Shown here piece by piece: positions 1 through 7,911 of a stretch of 35,047 nt of DNA. Every line of letters begins with the position of its first letter. Position 1 is the stretch's first letter. Source of the DNA: Desulfuromonas sp. (GTDB taxonomy: Bacteria > Desulfobacterota > Desulfuromonadia > Desulfuromonadales > Geothermobacteraceae); NCBI GenBank assembly GCA_002868905.1, contig PKUA01000037.1:1-35047 (forward strand), read 5' to 3'. The position numbers were made by a program, and so were the translations under genes. Under the pieces are notes generated by a model. That model ran no database searches. It was given only the letters and a program-made list of their open reading frames with translations, and was not told the DNA's origin.

Positions 1-1100
1 AAACCACCGCCGGTTCCGGAGATACTTGAGCCGAGGTAGTAGGAGAAGAGGTAGAGCGATGAAGCCTGGGCGCGGGAATGGGTCACCAGGAAACCGACCC
101 AGGCCGAGGCGATGGAGTGCGCACCGAAGAAACCGATGGTGAACACCACGATCCCGGCGATGGTGACGATCAGGTTCGGCAGAGACGTCATGACCAGACC
201 GAGGGTCATGATTGCCAGAGAAGCAAACAGCAGCGGACTCCGGCCGAAGCGGTTGACCAGCCCCCCCATAAAACTCGAGCCGAAAGCACCGAAGGCGTAG
301 GCGAGGAAGATCAGCGCCACCTCGGTCTGACTCAGGTTGAACTGCGGCCCGAGCAGGCGGAAGGTGACGTAATTATAGAGGGTGACGAATCCCCCCATGC
401 TGAAAAAAGCAATCAGGTAGAGGTAGCGCAGACCGGGATTGCGCAGGTGCTGCAACAGAGAACCGGTCAACCCCTTGAAATGAAACTTCTGGCGGTGGAA
501 ATGGCGTGACGGCGGAAGCAACAACAGGAACAATACGGCGAGTACCAGGCTGATCCCGCCAATGGTAGCGACGGCCGAACGCCACGGCATATGGTCGCTG
601 AGCCATGCGGTCAGGATCCTCCCGGTCATGCCGCCGAAGGCGTTGCCCGCGATATAGAGCCCCATGGCATGACCAACCGCTTTCGCCTCGAACTCTTCAC
701 CGAGATAAGCCATGGCGACCGCCGGTACCCCAGCCAGGACGATCCCCTGCAGCAGTCGGACGGCAAGCATTCCCGGCAGGGTCTCAAAACCGACGACGAC
801 AAATGTCAACAACGAGGTCAGGATAACGGCCGCCCCCATCAGTGAGCGACGCCCGAGAGTATCGGAGATAACCCCGGAGACCGGCAGGGTCCAGGCGAGA
901 GCGAAAGTGCCGAACGACAGGGAGAGGCTGGCAATTGTCGGGGTGACTCCGAACTCTCGTACCAGGTTCGGGAACAGTGGCTGGAAGTCGTACAGGGTCG
1001 AGAAGGTGACGAACCCGGCAAAAAACAGGGCGAGGTTTGCCCTGGTGTAGTCTCTGCTGCCGCGGTTGATTTTTGCAACGGTCTGCATCGGGTTAGTCAT
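1..1100 (-). CDS. MFS efflux transporter, YnfM/AraJ-like (partial, C-terminus off the window)
   Basis: The frame read leftward from the ATG at 1100 stays open to the window edge, giving about 366 residues without the C-terminus. The protein is strongly hydrophobic, with many membrane segments. It carries the MFS loop 2-3 signature (SGVISDTLGRRS, about residues 77-88) and an equivalent loop in the second half (GGLVNRFGRSP). From memory the sequence closely resembles E. coli YnfM, including GLYIAGNAFGGMTGR and SSLYLFSYYLGSS, a family of proton-driven exporters related to AraJ. In E. coli ynfM also lies next to a LysR gene, ynfL, as here. An AGGA sits 4 bases before the ATG; a second in-frame ATG at 1088 is possible. 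The substrate is unknown. It is divergent from the LysR gene across a dyad operator, so that regulator probably controls it. Confidence 0.9.
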   Translation of the reverse strand, partial: MTNPMQTVAKINRGSRDYTRANLALFFAGFVTFSTLYDFQPLFPNLVREFGVTPTIASLSLSFGTFALAWTLPVSGVISDTLGRRSLMGAAVILTSLLTFVVVGFETLPGMLAVRLLQGIVLAGVPAVAMAYLGEEFEAKAVGHAMGLYIAGNAFGGMTGRILTAWLSDHMPWRSAVATIGGISLVLAVLFLLLLPPSRHFHRQKFHFKGLTGSLLQHLRNPGLRYLYLIAFFSMGGFVTLYNYVTFRLLGPQFNLSQTEVALIFLAYAFGAFGSSFMGGLVNRFGRSPLLFASLAIMTLGLVMTSLPNLIVTIAGIVVFTIGFFGAHSIASAWVGFLVTHSRAQASSLYLFSYYLGSSISGTGGG

Positions 1101-1182
1101 CCAATCCTGTTTTCGGTAGAGCTTGCGGGAATTCCCTTGCCCTTCCTTTGACCTTGCCAACGAAAAAAATCCTACCCCCCTC

Positions 1183-1226
1183 ATGACAATAAGTAAAATA
1201 TATTGTTATTATCTTAACGATATAAT
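1183..1226. promoter_or_regulatory. LysR-type operator dyad and regulator promoter
   Basis: A near-perfect inverted repeat lies at 1183-1209: ATGACAATA, 9 bases, TATTGTTAT, with 8 of 9 positions paired. It contains the T-N11-A core (T1190, A1202) typical of LysR-family sites. A perfect -10 hexamer TATAAT at 1221-1226 serves the plus-strand LysR gene, and its -35 region would fall inside the dyad. This fits autorepression plus control of the divergent MFS gene. The assignment is inferred from position and symmetry. Confidence 0.7.
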
Positions 1227-1247
1227 CTATTTATGGAGGTGACATGT

Positions 1248-2126
1248 ATGGACCTGCGTCAAATCCGGGTTTTCGTCGAGGTGGCACGGCAGGGGAACTT
1301 TACCCGCGCCGCTGAAAGACTCCACGTCGCCCAACCCGCTGTCAGCATCTCGATTCGTAAACTGGAGGATGAACTCGGACTGACCCTGCTCAACCGTCAG
1401 GAAAAACAGGTCACCCTGACCACGGAGGGGGAAACGCTCCTGCGCCATGCCGAGCGGATTCTTGAGGATTGCAACGCAGCCACGGCGGAGATGACCGAAC
1501 TTCGCGGGCTGGAGAGCGGTGAAGTCCGGATCGGGATACCGCCGATGATGAGCTCCTACTTTTTCCCCCGCATCATCCGGCAATTTCGCGACCGATATCC
1601 GAACCTGAGCCTGTCGGTGAACGGAGAAGGTGCGGCCAACATCCAGCGGCTGATCTCCAAAGGGGAGATCGACATGGGGGTGATCGCCGGGCACCGGGTT
1701 CCGCCCGAACTCGAATATCAACATTTTCTCCGTGAAGAGATCGTCGCCTGCGTTCCGCATGACCACCCCTTGGCCGGGCGGCAGCAGATCGGCATGACGG
1801 AGTTCCTGCGCGAACCGCAGATCGTCTTCCGCAAGGGATATTACATGCGTGAGCTGATGGACACCCTCATGGGAGAGGAGGATGGGCATCCCAGGATCGT
1901 GTTTGAAACCAACCTATTCTCCCTGGTCCGTTCCCTGATCAAGGAGCGGCTCGGGATCTCGACCTTCCTCCGCATGGTGGTCAGCGACGACCCGGAACTG
2001 GCGGCGGTCTCCTTCTCGCCACCGGTCTACCTCGATCTGGTCATCGCCTGGAAGGCGAACCGCTACCTCTCCCGGGCGAACCGCGCCTTTATCGACTTTC
2101 TGGTCGAGAAGACCAAGGCGCGTTAG
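1248..2126 (+). CDS. LysR-family transcriptional regulator
   Basis: A 292-residue protein of normal length for the family. The N-terminal winged helix-turn-helix occupies about residues 2-60 (MDLRQIRVFVEVARQGNFTRAAERL, split here as MDLRQIRVFVEV and ARQGNFTRAAERL; then QPAVSISIRKLEDELG). A linker helix and a two-lobed periplasmic-binding-like effector domain follow (EVRIGIPPMMSSYFFP onward, about 90-292). The ATG at 1248 is preferred over the in-frame ATG at 1233 because GGAGGT at 1235-1240 is correctly placed as its ribosome binding site. The first residue of LysR proteins also normally sits just before this helix. It is divergent from an MFS exporter, the usual layout for a regulator sensing a substrate of its neighbour. 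The effector is not known. Confidence 0.93.
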   Translation: MDLRQIRVFVEVARQGNFTRAAERLHVAQPAVSISIRKLEDELGLTLLNRQEKQVTLTTEGETLLRHAERILEDCNAATAEMTELRGLESGEVRIGIPPMMSSYFFPRIIRQFRDRYPNLSLSVNGEGAANIQRLISKGEIDMGVIAGHRVPPELEYQHFLREEIVACVPHDHPLAGRQQIGMTEFLREPQIVFRKGYYMRELMDTLMGEEDGHPRIVFETNLFSLVRSLIKERLGISTFLRMVVSDDPELAAVSFSPPVYLDLVIAWKANRYLSRANRAFIDFLVEKTKAR

Positions 2127-2220
2127 ATTTGATCGGACGGCCACATTTCGCAGCGCCGGCCTGCACACTTTTTAGGCAAAAACAGTTTCTGGCAAATAAA
2201 ATCCATGCAATATCGGTGGG

Positions 2221-2262
2221 TTAACTTTGGCATGATTCCTGTTATATCAACCAGGCAAGGAG
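2221..2262 (+). promoter_or_regulatory. Possible promoter and ribosome binding site of the glucosylglycerate operon
   Basis: TTAACT (2221-2226) and TATATC (2243-2248), 16 bases apart, form the best sigma-70-like pair before the operon. AAGGAG at 2257-2262 is a good ribosome binding site 7 bases before the ATG at 2270. The remaining sequence back to 2127 shows no gene and no convincing terminator for the LysR gene. The hexamers are only moderate matches. Confidence 0.4.
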
Positions 2263-2269
2263 AGTCTCC

Positions 2270-3232
2270 ATGTTCCCCGTCAATCTGCACAACCTGACGA
2301 CCGAAGAGCTGAACGAGATCGCCGACAAGGTGAAAGAAGCGTTCTTCGCCACCCTGAACCGCATGCAGATCGACAACGACCTGGAGCAGGACCTCGCTCG
2401 CATTTACCTGCCGCTGGCCGCGACCTTGCGGAGCGCCAGGCAGGAGCACCGGGGACCCCTGCTGGTCGGGATCAACGGCGCCCAGGGTTCCGGCAAATCG
2501 ACTCTCTGTCAGCTTCTCCAGTTGACACTTGATATTGGTTTCGGCCAGCGGTGCGCCGCTCTCTCCATCGACGACATCTACCTCACCCGGGCCGAACGGC
2601 AGGAACTGGCGAAATCGGTTCATCCGCTGTTCGCCACGCGCGGGGTCCCCGGAACCCACGACATCGACCTTGGCTCTGAACTGATCAACGGGCTTCGGCA
2701 GCTCAAGGAAGGGGCCGTGATGCCAGTACCGGTCTTCGACAAGGCGATCGACGACCGCCTCCCCGAAATGAAATGGCGCCCGGTCGCCGGCCCACTCGAT
2801 ATCATCCTGTTCGAAGGGTGGTGCGTCGGTGCCATTGCTCAGCCGGAAAAGGAATTGGCCCTCCCGGTCAACGACCTCGAACGGGACGAAGACCGGGACC
2901 ATACATGGCGCCGCCACGTCAACCGGCAGCTTCAGGGCCCCTACAGGGAGCTGTTCTCGGAACTCGACCTGCTGCTGATGTTGAAAATACCGGGCATGGA
3001 GAGCGTCGCAAAATGGCGTGGTCTGCAGGAGAAAATGCTCGCAGCGACGGCTCAGTCGGGCTCACACCGGATCATGGATACCGCAACGCTGCGACGATTT
3101 ATCATGCACTATGAGCGTCTGACCCGTTTCATGCTGGACGAGATGCCATCCCGCGCTGACATCGTATTGGAGTTGAACAACGATCACCGTGTCGCGGCAG
3201 TTCGAGCCAACCCCGCCGGGGGAAACCAATGA
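2270..3232 (+). CDS. P-loop glycerate kinase (plant-type D-glycerate 3-kinase family)
   Basis: A 320-residue protein with a Walker A motif GINGAQGSGKST (residues 67-78, Lys76) and the segment LSIDDIYLTRAERQELA typical of the phosphoribulokinase/uridine-kinase-like glycerate kinases (plant GLYK, bacterial YggC-like). Further family features are HPLFATRGVPGTHDIDLG and the FEGWCVG motif. The predicted reaction is ATP + D-glycerate to 3-phosphoglycerate in the cytosol. It is the first gene of a four-gene operon and overlaps the next gene by 4 bases (ATGA). In this context its likely job is to rephosphorylate glycerate released when glucosylglycerate is broken down, returning the acceptor substrate of GpgS. 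The family fit is good; the exact product (2- or 3-phosphoglycerate) cannot be settled from sequence. Confidence 0.85.
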   Translation: MFPVNLHNLTTEELNEIADKVKEAFFATLNRMQIDNDLEQDLARIYLPLAATLRSARQEHRGPLLVGINGAQGSGKSTLCQLLQLTLDIGFGQRCAALSIDDIYLTRAERQELAKSVHPLFATRGVPGTHDIDLGSELINGLRQLKEGAVMPVPVFDKAIDDRLPEMKWRPVAGPLDIILFEGWCVGAIAQPEKELALPVNDLERDEDRDHTWRRHVNRQLQGPYRELFSELDLLLMLKIPGMESVAKWRGLQEKMLAATAQSGSHRIMDTATLRRFIMHYERLTRFMLDEMPSRADIVLELNNDHRVAAVRANPAGGNQ

Positions 3233-4065
3233 TCGACCTGCTGGTTTTTACCGATCTCGACGGAACCCTGCTCGACCACCACAGCTACTCGTGGGAGCCG
3301 GCCCGTCCGACTCTGGAGCGCTTGCGAAGGGGTGGAGCTCCCGTCATTATCAACTCGAGTAAAACGGCGGCCGAGATCGAACATCTGCGGAAGGATCTCG
3401 GCAATCGACACCCGTTTATCACCGAGAACGGCAGCGCCATCTGCATCCCGACGGGATATTTCGAGACGTCAGCCCAACCGGGCGACCTCGCGACGGATGC
3501 GTATGAGATCCAGTCCTTCGGGCCGAACCGAAGCGACCTGCTCGACCTGCTTCACGATTTGCGGAATGAAGCGGGCTTTCACTTTCGCGGCTTCGCCGAC
3601 ATGGAACCGGCTGAAGTGGCCGACCTGACCGGCCTGAGCATGGAGGGCGCAAACCTCGCCCGGCAGAGGCTCGCATCGGAGCCGATCGTCTGGGAGGGGA
3701 GCGATGAAGCCCTGCAGCAGTTCCGACATAAACTCGAGAGTGCCAACCTGAGACTGCTCAAGGGAGGGCGCTTCTTCCACGTCATGGGACCGGTCGACAA
3801 GGCCGAAGCGCTGCTCTGGCTGACACGGCAATACCGCGCCACCTGGTCGCAGCGGGGCTGGATGACCGTCGCCCTTGGCGACAGCCCGAACGACCGGGCC
3901 ATGCTGGAAGTCGCCGAGATCGCCGTCGTCATCCCGGCGGCCAGCGGGCATCCCCTCGATCTGTCACGAAAAAAGAACCTCTATCTCCCCGAAGAACCGG
4001 GGCCACGCGGCTGGCAGGATGCCATGAACCGCATTCTGGACCGAGAGTCCGCCAAAGGAGCCTGA
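3229..4065 (+). CDS. gpgP: Glucosyl-/mannosyl-3-phosphoglycerate phosphatase (HAD superfamily)
   Basis: A 278-residue HAD phosphatase of the MPGP/YedP family. Motif I is TDLDGTLLD with nucleophile Asp9 and acid/base Asp11. Motif II is INSSK (Ser43-Ser44), the conserved Lys is in VDKAEA (Lys191), and motif IV is GDSPND (217-222). The C2-type cap lies between about residues 85 and 185. Family members remove the phosphate from mannosyl- or glucosyl-3-phosphoglycerate to give the free compatible solute. The start codon overlaps the stop of the glycerate kinase (ATGA), implying translational coupling, and gpgS starts two bases after this stop. Because the partner synthase is GpgS-like, the substrate is most likely glucosyl-3-phosphoglycerate. 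Confidence 0.88.
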   Translation: MIDLLVFTDLDGTLLDHHSYSWEPARPTLERLRRGGAPVIINSSKTAAEIEHLRKDLGNRHPFITENGSAICIPTGYFETSAQPGDLATDAYEIQSFGPNRSDLLDLLHDLRNEAGFHFRGFADMEPAEVADLTGLSMEGANLARQRLASEPIVWEGSDEALQQFRHKLESANLRLLKGGRFFHVMGPVDKAEALLWLTRQYRATWSQRGWMTVALGDSPNDRAMLEVAEIAVVIPAASGHPLDLSRKKNLYLPEEPGPRGWQDAMNRILDRESAKGA

Positions 4066-4067
4066 CC

Positions 4068-5297
4068 ATGGGAAACTTCTACCAGAACGGTGTCATCACC
4101 ACCCTGCACAACCTGACCCGACGCCCCCTGAAAGAATTGGAAGACGAACTGGTCCGCTTCGCCAAACGGAGACCGATGTCGCTGGTCCTCCCCTCCCTGT
4201 TCTCTGAACTGGAAGGCCCGGCCCTCGGACCGATTCTCGATGAACTGACCAAGGTTCCGTATCTCGGCGAAATCGTCATCGGCCTCGACCGGGCGGACAA
4301 AGAGCAGTTTAAGTATGCCTGCGAGTATTTCGGCCGGTTGCCGCAACACCACCGAATCCTCTGGAACGACGGCCCCCGGCTCCGCGCCATCGACCAGATG
4401 CTTGCCGACAAGGGGTTGGCGCCGACGGAAATGGGAAAGGGACGTAACGTCTGGTACTGCTATGGCTATATCCTCGCCTCCGGGCGCGCCAAGGCGATCG
4501 CCCTGCATGACTGCGACATCGTCACCTACACCCGCGAACTGCTCGCCCGCCTGATCTACCCGGTCGCCAACCCGAACTTCAACTACCAGTTCTGCAAAGG
4601 CTACTACTCGCGTATCGCCGATGGGAAACTGAACGGGCGCGCCTGCCGCCTGTTGGTGACGCCCCTGCTGAAGTCGTTGCAGAAGATGTGCGGCTACAAC
4701 GAGTACCTCGAGTTCATGGACAGCTTCCGCTATGCCCTGGCCGGTGAATTCTCGATGCGGGTCGACGTGCTGAACGACCTGCGTATTCCGAGCGACTGGG
4801 GGCTCGAGATCGGCGTCATCTCCGAAATGTACCGCAACTACGCCACCAACCGGATTTGCCAGGTCGACATCGCCGACACCTATGACCACAAGCACCAGGA
4901 CCTCTCGGCCGACAATCCGCAGGGGGGCCTGTCACGCATGAGCACCGACATTATCAAGGCAGTGGTGCGGAAACTGGCAACCCAGGGACATGTCTTCTCC
5001 CCGGAACAATTCCGGACGCTCAAGGCGACCTACTACCGCTCCGCCCTCGACTTCATCGAGGCCTACTACAACGACGCCCTGATCAACGGCCTGACCCTCG
5101 ATCGTCACAAGGAGGAGAAGGCGGTGGAGCTGTTCGCAGAGAACATAATGCGCGCCGGGGAGGTCTTCCTTTCCAATCCGATGGAGACCCCGTTCATGCC
5201 GAGCTGGAACCGGGTGGTCAGCGCCATTCCCGACATCTTCGACCACATCTACGAGGCGGTCGAAGCGGACAACCGTGAAGTGCTGGGCAAGGGCTGA
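4068..5297 (+). CDS. gpgS: Glucosyl-3-phosphoglycerate synthase (GT81)
   Basis: A 409-residue retaining glycosyltransferase of the GpgS family, close in size to the roughly 400-residue archaeal and Persephonella-type enzymes. The GT-A metal-binding DXD equivalent is Asp148-Cys149-Asp150 in ALHDCDIV. Other family segments are VIGLDRADKEQ, GKGRNVWYCYGY and DWGLEIGVISEMYRN (acceptor/metal loop). The reaction is NDP-glucose + 3-phosphoglycerate to glucosyl-3-phosphoglycerate, in the cytosol. The gene is tightly packed between gpgP and the GH13 phosphorylase, so synthesis and dephosphorylation are co-expressed. Glucosylglycerate is known as a compatible solute made under salt stress or nitrogen limitation. 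The nucleotide-sugar donor cannot be read from sequence. Confidence 0.92.
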   Translation: MGNFYQNGVITTLHNLTRRPLKELEDELVRFAKRRPMSLVLPSLFSELEGPALGPILDELTKVPYLGEIVIGLDRADKEQFKYACEYFGRLPQHHRILWNDGPRLRAIDQMLADKGLAPTEMGKGRNVWYCYGYILASGRAKAIALHDCDIVTYTRELLARLIYPVANPNFNYQFCKGYYSRIADGKLNGRACRLLVTPLLKSLQKMCGYNEYLEFMDSFRYALAGEFSMRVDVLNDLRIPSDWGLEIGVISEMYRNYATNRICQVDIADTYDHKHQDLSADNPQGGLSRMSTDIIKAVVRKLATQGHVFSPEQFRTLKATYYRSALDFIEAYYNDALINGLTLDRHKEEKAVELFAENIMRAGEVFLSNPMETPFMPSWNRVVSAIPDIFDHIYEAVEADNREVLGKG

Positions 5298-5305
5298 ACC
5301 GTCCG

Positions 5306-7048
5306 ATGAAAAGCCAACGGATCAGTGACTTCATCGACACCGCCGGACCGCGCCTCGAAAGGCTCTACGGACCGAACCAGGCCCCGCTCGTCCAGGACGA
5401 AATCATCTCCCTGCTGCAGAATCACTCCGCACAACAGGAGGGCGAACGTCACGAACGATGGGATCAAAACGATGTGATTTTGATTACCTACGGCGACAGT
5501 CTCCGCAGCCCCGATGCGTCGCCGCTGCAGACCCTGGGGCGGTTTCTCGACCATCACCTGCGGGGCCTGGTCAGCACCGTGCACATATTGCCGTTCTTCC
5601 CGTTCAGCTCCGACGACGGCTTCTCCGTGATCGACTATACCAAGGTCAACCCGGACCTCGGCGACTGGGACGATATTGACGGTATCCGGAAAAATTTCGA
5701 CCTGATGATCGACCTGGTGATCAACCATGTCTCGCGCGAAAGCCTCTGGTTCATCGATTTTCTCAACAACCGACCGCCGGCCTGCTATTACTTTATCGAA
5801 ATGGACCCGCAGGTTGATCTGAGTGACGTGGTCCGCCCACGCAAGAGCAAGGTCCTGACGCCGGTCCATACCCATCGCGGTCTGAAGCATGTCTGGTCGA
5901 CCTTCAGCGAAGACCAGATCGACCTTAACTTCGCCAATCCGAGCGTCCTGCTCGAGTTCGTCCGCATCCTGCTGCTCTATCTCCGCCACGGCGGGCGCTT
6001 CATCCGGCTTGACGCAATCGCCTATCTCTGGAAGAAGCTCGGCACCACCTGCATCAACCTCTCCCAGACCCACGACGTGGTCAAGCTGCTGCGTGACATC
6101 CTCGACACCGCCGCGCCGGACGCCATCCTGCTGACCGAGACCAACCTGCCGCATGACCAGAACCTGAGCTATTTCGGCGAATGCGACGAGGCCCACATGG
6201 TCTACCAATTCAGCCTGTCGCCGCTGCTGCTGCACGCCCTGCATCGCGGCTCAAGCCGCTACCTCAATCAATGGGCATCGAGCCGTTGCCAGGCGCCGCC
6301 GGGCTGCACCTTCCTCAACTTCACCGCCTCCCACGATGGTGTCGGTCTCCGCCCGGCCGAAGGGTTGATCCCGCAAACCGAGCTGGACGCACTGCTCGAA
6401 TCGATGCACAGCTTCGGCGGTTTCGTCAGCATGAAAAGCAACCCGGACGGCAGCGACAGCCCGTACGAGGTCAATATTTCCTACTTCGACGCCCTGCAGG
6501 GCACCTGCAACGGTCGCGACCAGTGGCAAATTCCACGGTTCCTCACCTCCCAGGCGATCATGCTCGCCTTCAAGGGGATTCCGGCCCTTTACATCCAGAG
6601 CCTGCTCGGCTCGCCCAACGATCTTGCCGGCGTGGAAAGAACCGGTCGCACGCGCTCCATCAACCGTCGCAAATGGGACCTCGGCGAATTGACCGCCCTG
6701 CTGCAGAATCGTTTCACCCCCAACAGTTCGGTCTTTCACGAACTGAAACGACTGCTGGCGATCCGCCGCTGCGAGGCCTCCTTCCACCCGGACGCCGATC
6801 AGGCTGTCCTGAATGTCGGGGACGAATTTTTCGGCATCCGCCGCATTCCGCAAGAAGGCGGCCACGGGTTGCTTTCGATCAGTAACTTGACCGAATGGCC
6901 GCAGCACCTCTGCCTGAAAGCCTTGACCGGACTCGACTTGGAAGATTTTTCTTTTGATTTGATAACCGGACGTTCGATCAACATCGAACATGAGGCGACG
7001 ATCCTTCAGCCCTACCAGACCACCTGGTTGACCTCAGAAAGAGAATGA
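5306..7048 (+). CDS. GH13_18 sucrose-phosphorylase-like enzyme, probable glucosylglycerate phosphorylase
   Basis: A 580-residue alpha-amylase-fold enzyme of the sucrose phosphorylase subfamily. The catalytic triad is visible: nucleophile Asp236 (FIRLDAIAYLWK), acid/base Glu278 (LLTETNLP) and transition-state stabiliser Asp344 (ASHDGVGLRP). The conserved region DLVINHVSRES lies near residue 140, and there is no signal peptide. Subfamily members cleave sucrose, sucrose 6-phosphate or glucosylglycerate with phosphate; glucosylglycerate phosphorylases are described in Meiothermus and as E. coli YcjM. Eight bases separate it from gpgS, so it belongs to this operon. That context favours glucosylglycerate + phosphate to glucose 1-phosphate + glycerate, with glycerate taken by the kinase at the head of the operon. 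Sucrose phosphorylase activity remains an alternative. Confidence 0.85.
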   Translation: MKSQRISDFIDTAGPRLERLYGPNQAPLVQDEIISLLQNHSAQQEGERHERWDQNDVILITYGDSLRSPDASPLQTLGRFLDHHLRGLVSTVHILPFFPFSSDDGFSVIDYTKVNPDLGDWDDIDGIRKNFDLMIDLVINHVSRESLWFIDFLNNRPPACYYFIEMDPQVDLSDVVRPRKSKVLTPVHTHRGLKHVWSTFSEDQIDLNFANPSVLLEFVRILLLYLRHGGRFIRLDAIAYLWKKLGTTCINLSQTHDVVKLLRDILDTAAPDAILLTETNLPHDQNLSYFGECDEAHMVYQFSLSPLLLHALHRGSSRYLNQWASSRCQAPPGCTFLNFTASHDGVGLRPAEGLIPQTELDALLESMHSFGGFVSMKSNPDGSDSPYEVNISYFDALQGTCNGRDQWQIPRFLTSQAIMLAFKGIPALYIQSLLGSPNDLAGVERTGRTRSINRRKWDLGELTALLQNRFTPNSSVFHELKRLLAIRRCEASFHPDADQAVLNVGDEFFGIRRIPQEGGHGLLSISNLTEWPQHLCLKALTGLDLEDFSFDLITGRSINIEHEATILQPYQTTWLTSERE

Positions 7049-7275
7049 GTTGATTCATACCGGGAGCACTGTCTCTCCAGGGGATGACAACGACATGAGG
7101 GACCGGACCATCGTCACTCTTCCATTCTTGTCGGGCTTCGAGCCATAAACGATGCAACCATGGCTCCGCTCCTTGGACAGGCAGAATTTTTCACCGGTTA
7201 GCAGGGCAACGGGATAATCAGCAGCGGAAAGGATTCTCCTGGGTGGGTAATTGGTCTTGCGGCAAGTTGGCGCCG
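7049..7275. other. Spacer between convergent genes
   Basis: This stretch separates the convergent phosphorylase and two-CW genes. No strong terminator hairpin with a T-run is evident. A minus-strand frame from a TTG at 7291 stays open to about 7055 (78 codons). It has no ATG before its C-terminal part, overlaps the two-CW gene and resembles nothing I recognise, so it is not called as a gene. Confidence 0.4.
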
Positions 7276-7614
7276 CTAGGCTGTCTGGCAATATTTCAGG
7301 GACGATTCTTCCTGACGACCATCGAAGATTTCGATGATTTGACGCATGCCCCTGTAGTTGAAACCTTCTTCAAGGATGACCTTGGAACGGAAGCAGCAAT
7401 CGGCACAGGAGGAGACCTGGGAGGTCGGTCCTTTCCGGTTGGAATCGCAGCAAAGTTCCATCAACCCCCAGCAGGACCTGCCGCCGTTGATACCGCCGTT
7501 GACCCCGTCAAGTCGTTCTTCGATGGTAATTGGGCAGACGCCCGACTCTTTGACGTTCGCACCGCCCGGTTCTCGGCCGCAACCAAAGAACTCCCAACAA
7601 TTAAGTTTTTTCAC
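7276..7614 (-). CDS. Small Cys-rich 'two-CW domain' protein
   Basis: A 112-residue protein with ten cysteines (6, 12, 27, 48, 55, 56, 70, 73, 74, 109) and the two Cys-Trp pairs, NCWEF near the N-terminus and SCWGL in the middle, that give this family its name. It starts at GTG (7614), with GAGGG six bases upstream. There is no signal peptide or membrane segment, so it is probably cytosolic. The cysteine spacing suggests metal or Fe-S binding, but no function is established. It stands alone between the glucosylglycerate operon (convergent) and the end of the phosphate cluster (same strand, but separated by that cluster's terminator). The family is seen mostly in anaerobic delta-proteobacteria-type genomes, which supports the taxonomic guess. 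Confidence 0.75.
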   Translation of the reverse strand: MKKLNCWEFFGCGREPGGANVKESGVCPITIEERLDGVNGGINGGRSCWGLMELCCDSNRKGPTSQVSSCADCCFRSKVILEEGFNYRGMRQIIEIFDGRQEESSLKYCQTA

Positions 7615-7831
7615 CGTTGTCCCTCATTTTCCTGCCACAACAGAGGCTCTCATCGATCTGATTTTCACAACCCGAAAATGATTAACAAAACTTCACAAAC
7701 AAGGGTAGATTAAAGCTTCTTCACTGAATAAATCAAGAATTTTAATAATTCCATTATTGTAAATATTGCTTTTTTCGTCGCAACAAAATCAACGTCCCCT
7801 ATTCGCTCGATTAAACAACCAACACGTCACG
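7615..7831. other. AT-rich intergenic region upstream of the two-CW gene
   Basis: No gene is seen. It holds a short inverted repeat AATAAT-TCC-ATTATT at 7744-7758. On the plus strand, two 7-base units with an 11-base period lie at 7682-7699 (TTAACAA, AACT, TCACAAA) and loosely resemble the Pho-box-like units found before phoB and pstS, but point the opposite way. The region should contain the promoter of the two-CW gene; I could not pick one with confidence. Confidence 0.4.
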
Positions 7832-7872
7832 AAAAAAAGCAGGGCGACCCCTCCCAATGGAGAGGCCGCCCT
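7832..7872 (-). terminator. Intrinsic terminator after phoU
   Basis: Read on the minus strand, a GC-rich hairpin (AGGGCGGCCTCTCC, loop, GGAGGGGTCGCCCT; 7872-7841, one mismatch) is followed by a run of seven T at 7838-7832. It ends the phoB-phoR-pst-phoU cluster about 40 bases past the phoU stop. Confidence 0.88.
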
Positions 7873-7911
7873 GCCGTAAATCAATTTGAAACAAATAGTA
7901 GCGGCCAGCGT

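Noticed and set aside
78-1078. Several short plus- and minus-strand open frames over the first kilobase
   Set aside because: They are shadows of the single minus-strand MFS frame, which is open from 1100 to the window edge and shows clear transporter motifs.
2229-2244. Sigma-54 (-24/-12) promoter before the glycerate kinase
   Set aside because: GGCATGATTCCTGT has the GG at -24 but GT instead of GC at -12, and no enhancer-binding protein gene is close; the match is too weak.
3981-6991. Long minus-strand open frames opposite gpgS and the phosphorylase
   Set aside because: Their translations have low-complexity, Val/Gly/Asp/Gln-rich composition typical of antisense reading of high-GC genes, and the plus-strand proteins carry full catalytic motifs.
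7055-7291. 78-codon minus-strand frame downstream of the two-CW gene
   Set aside because: TTG start, no ribosome binding site, overlap with the neighbouring gene and no recognisable domain.
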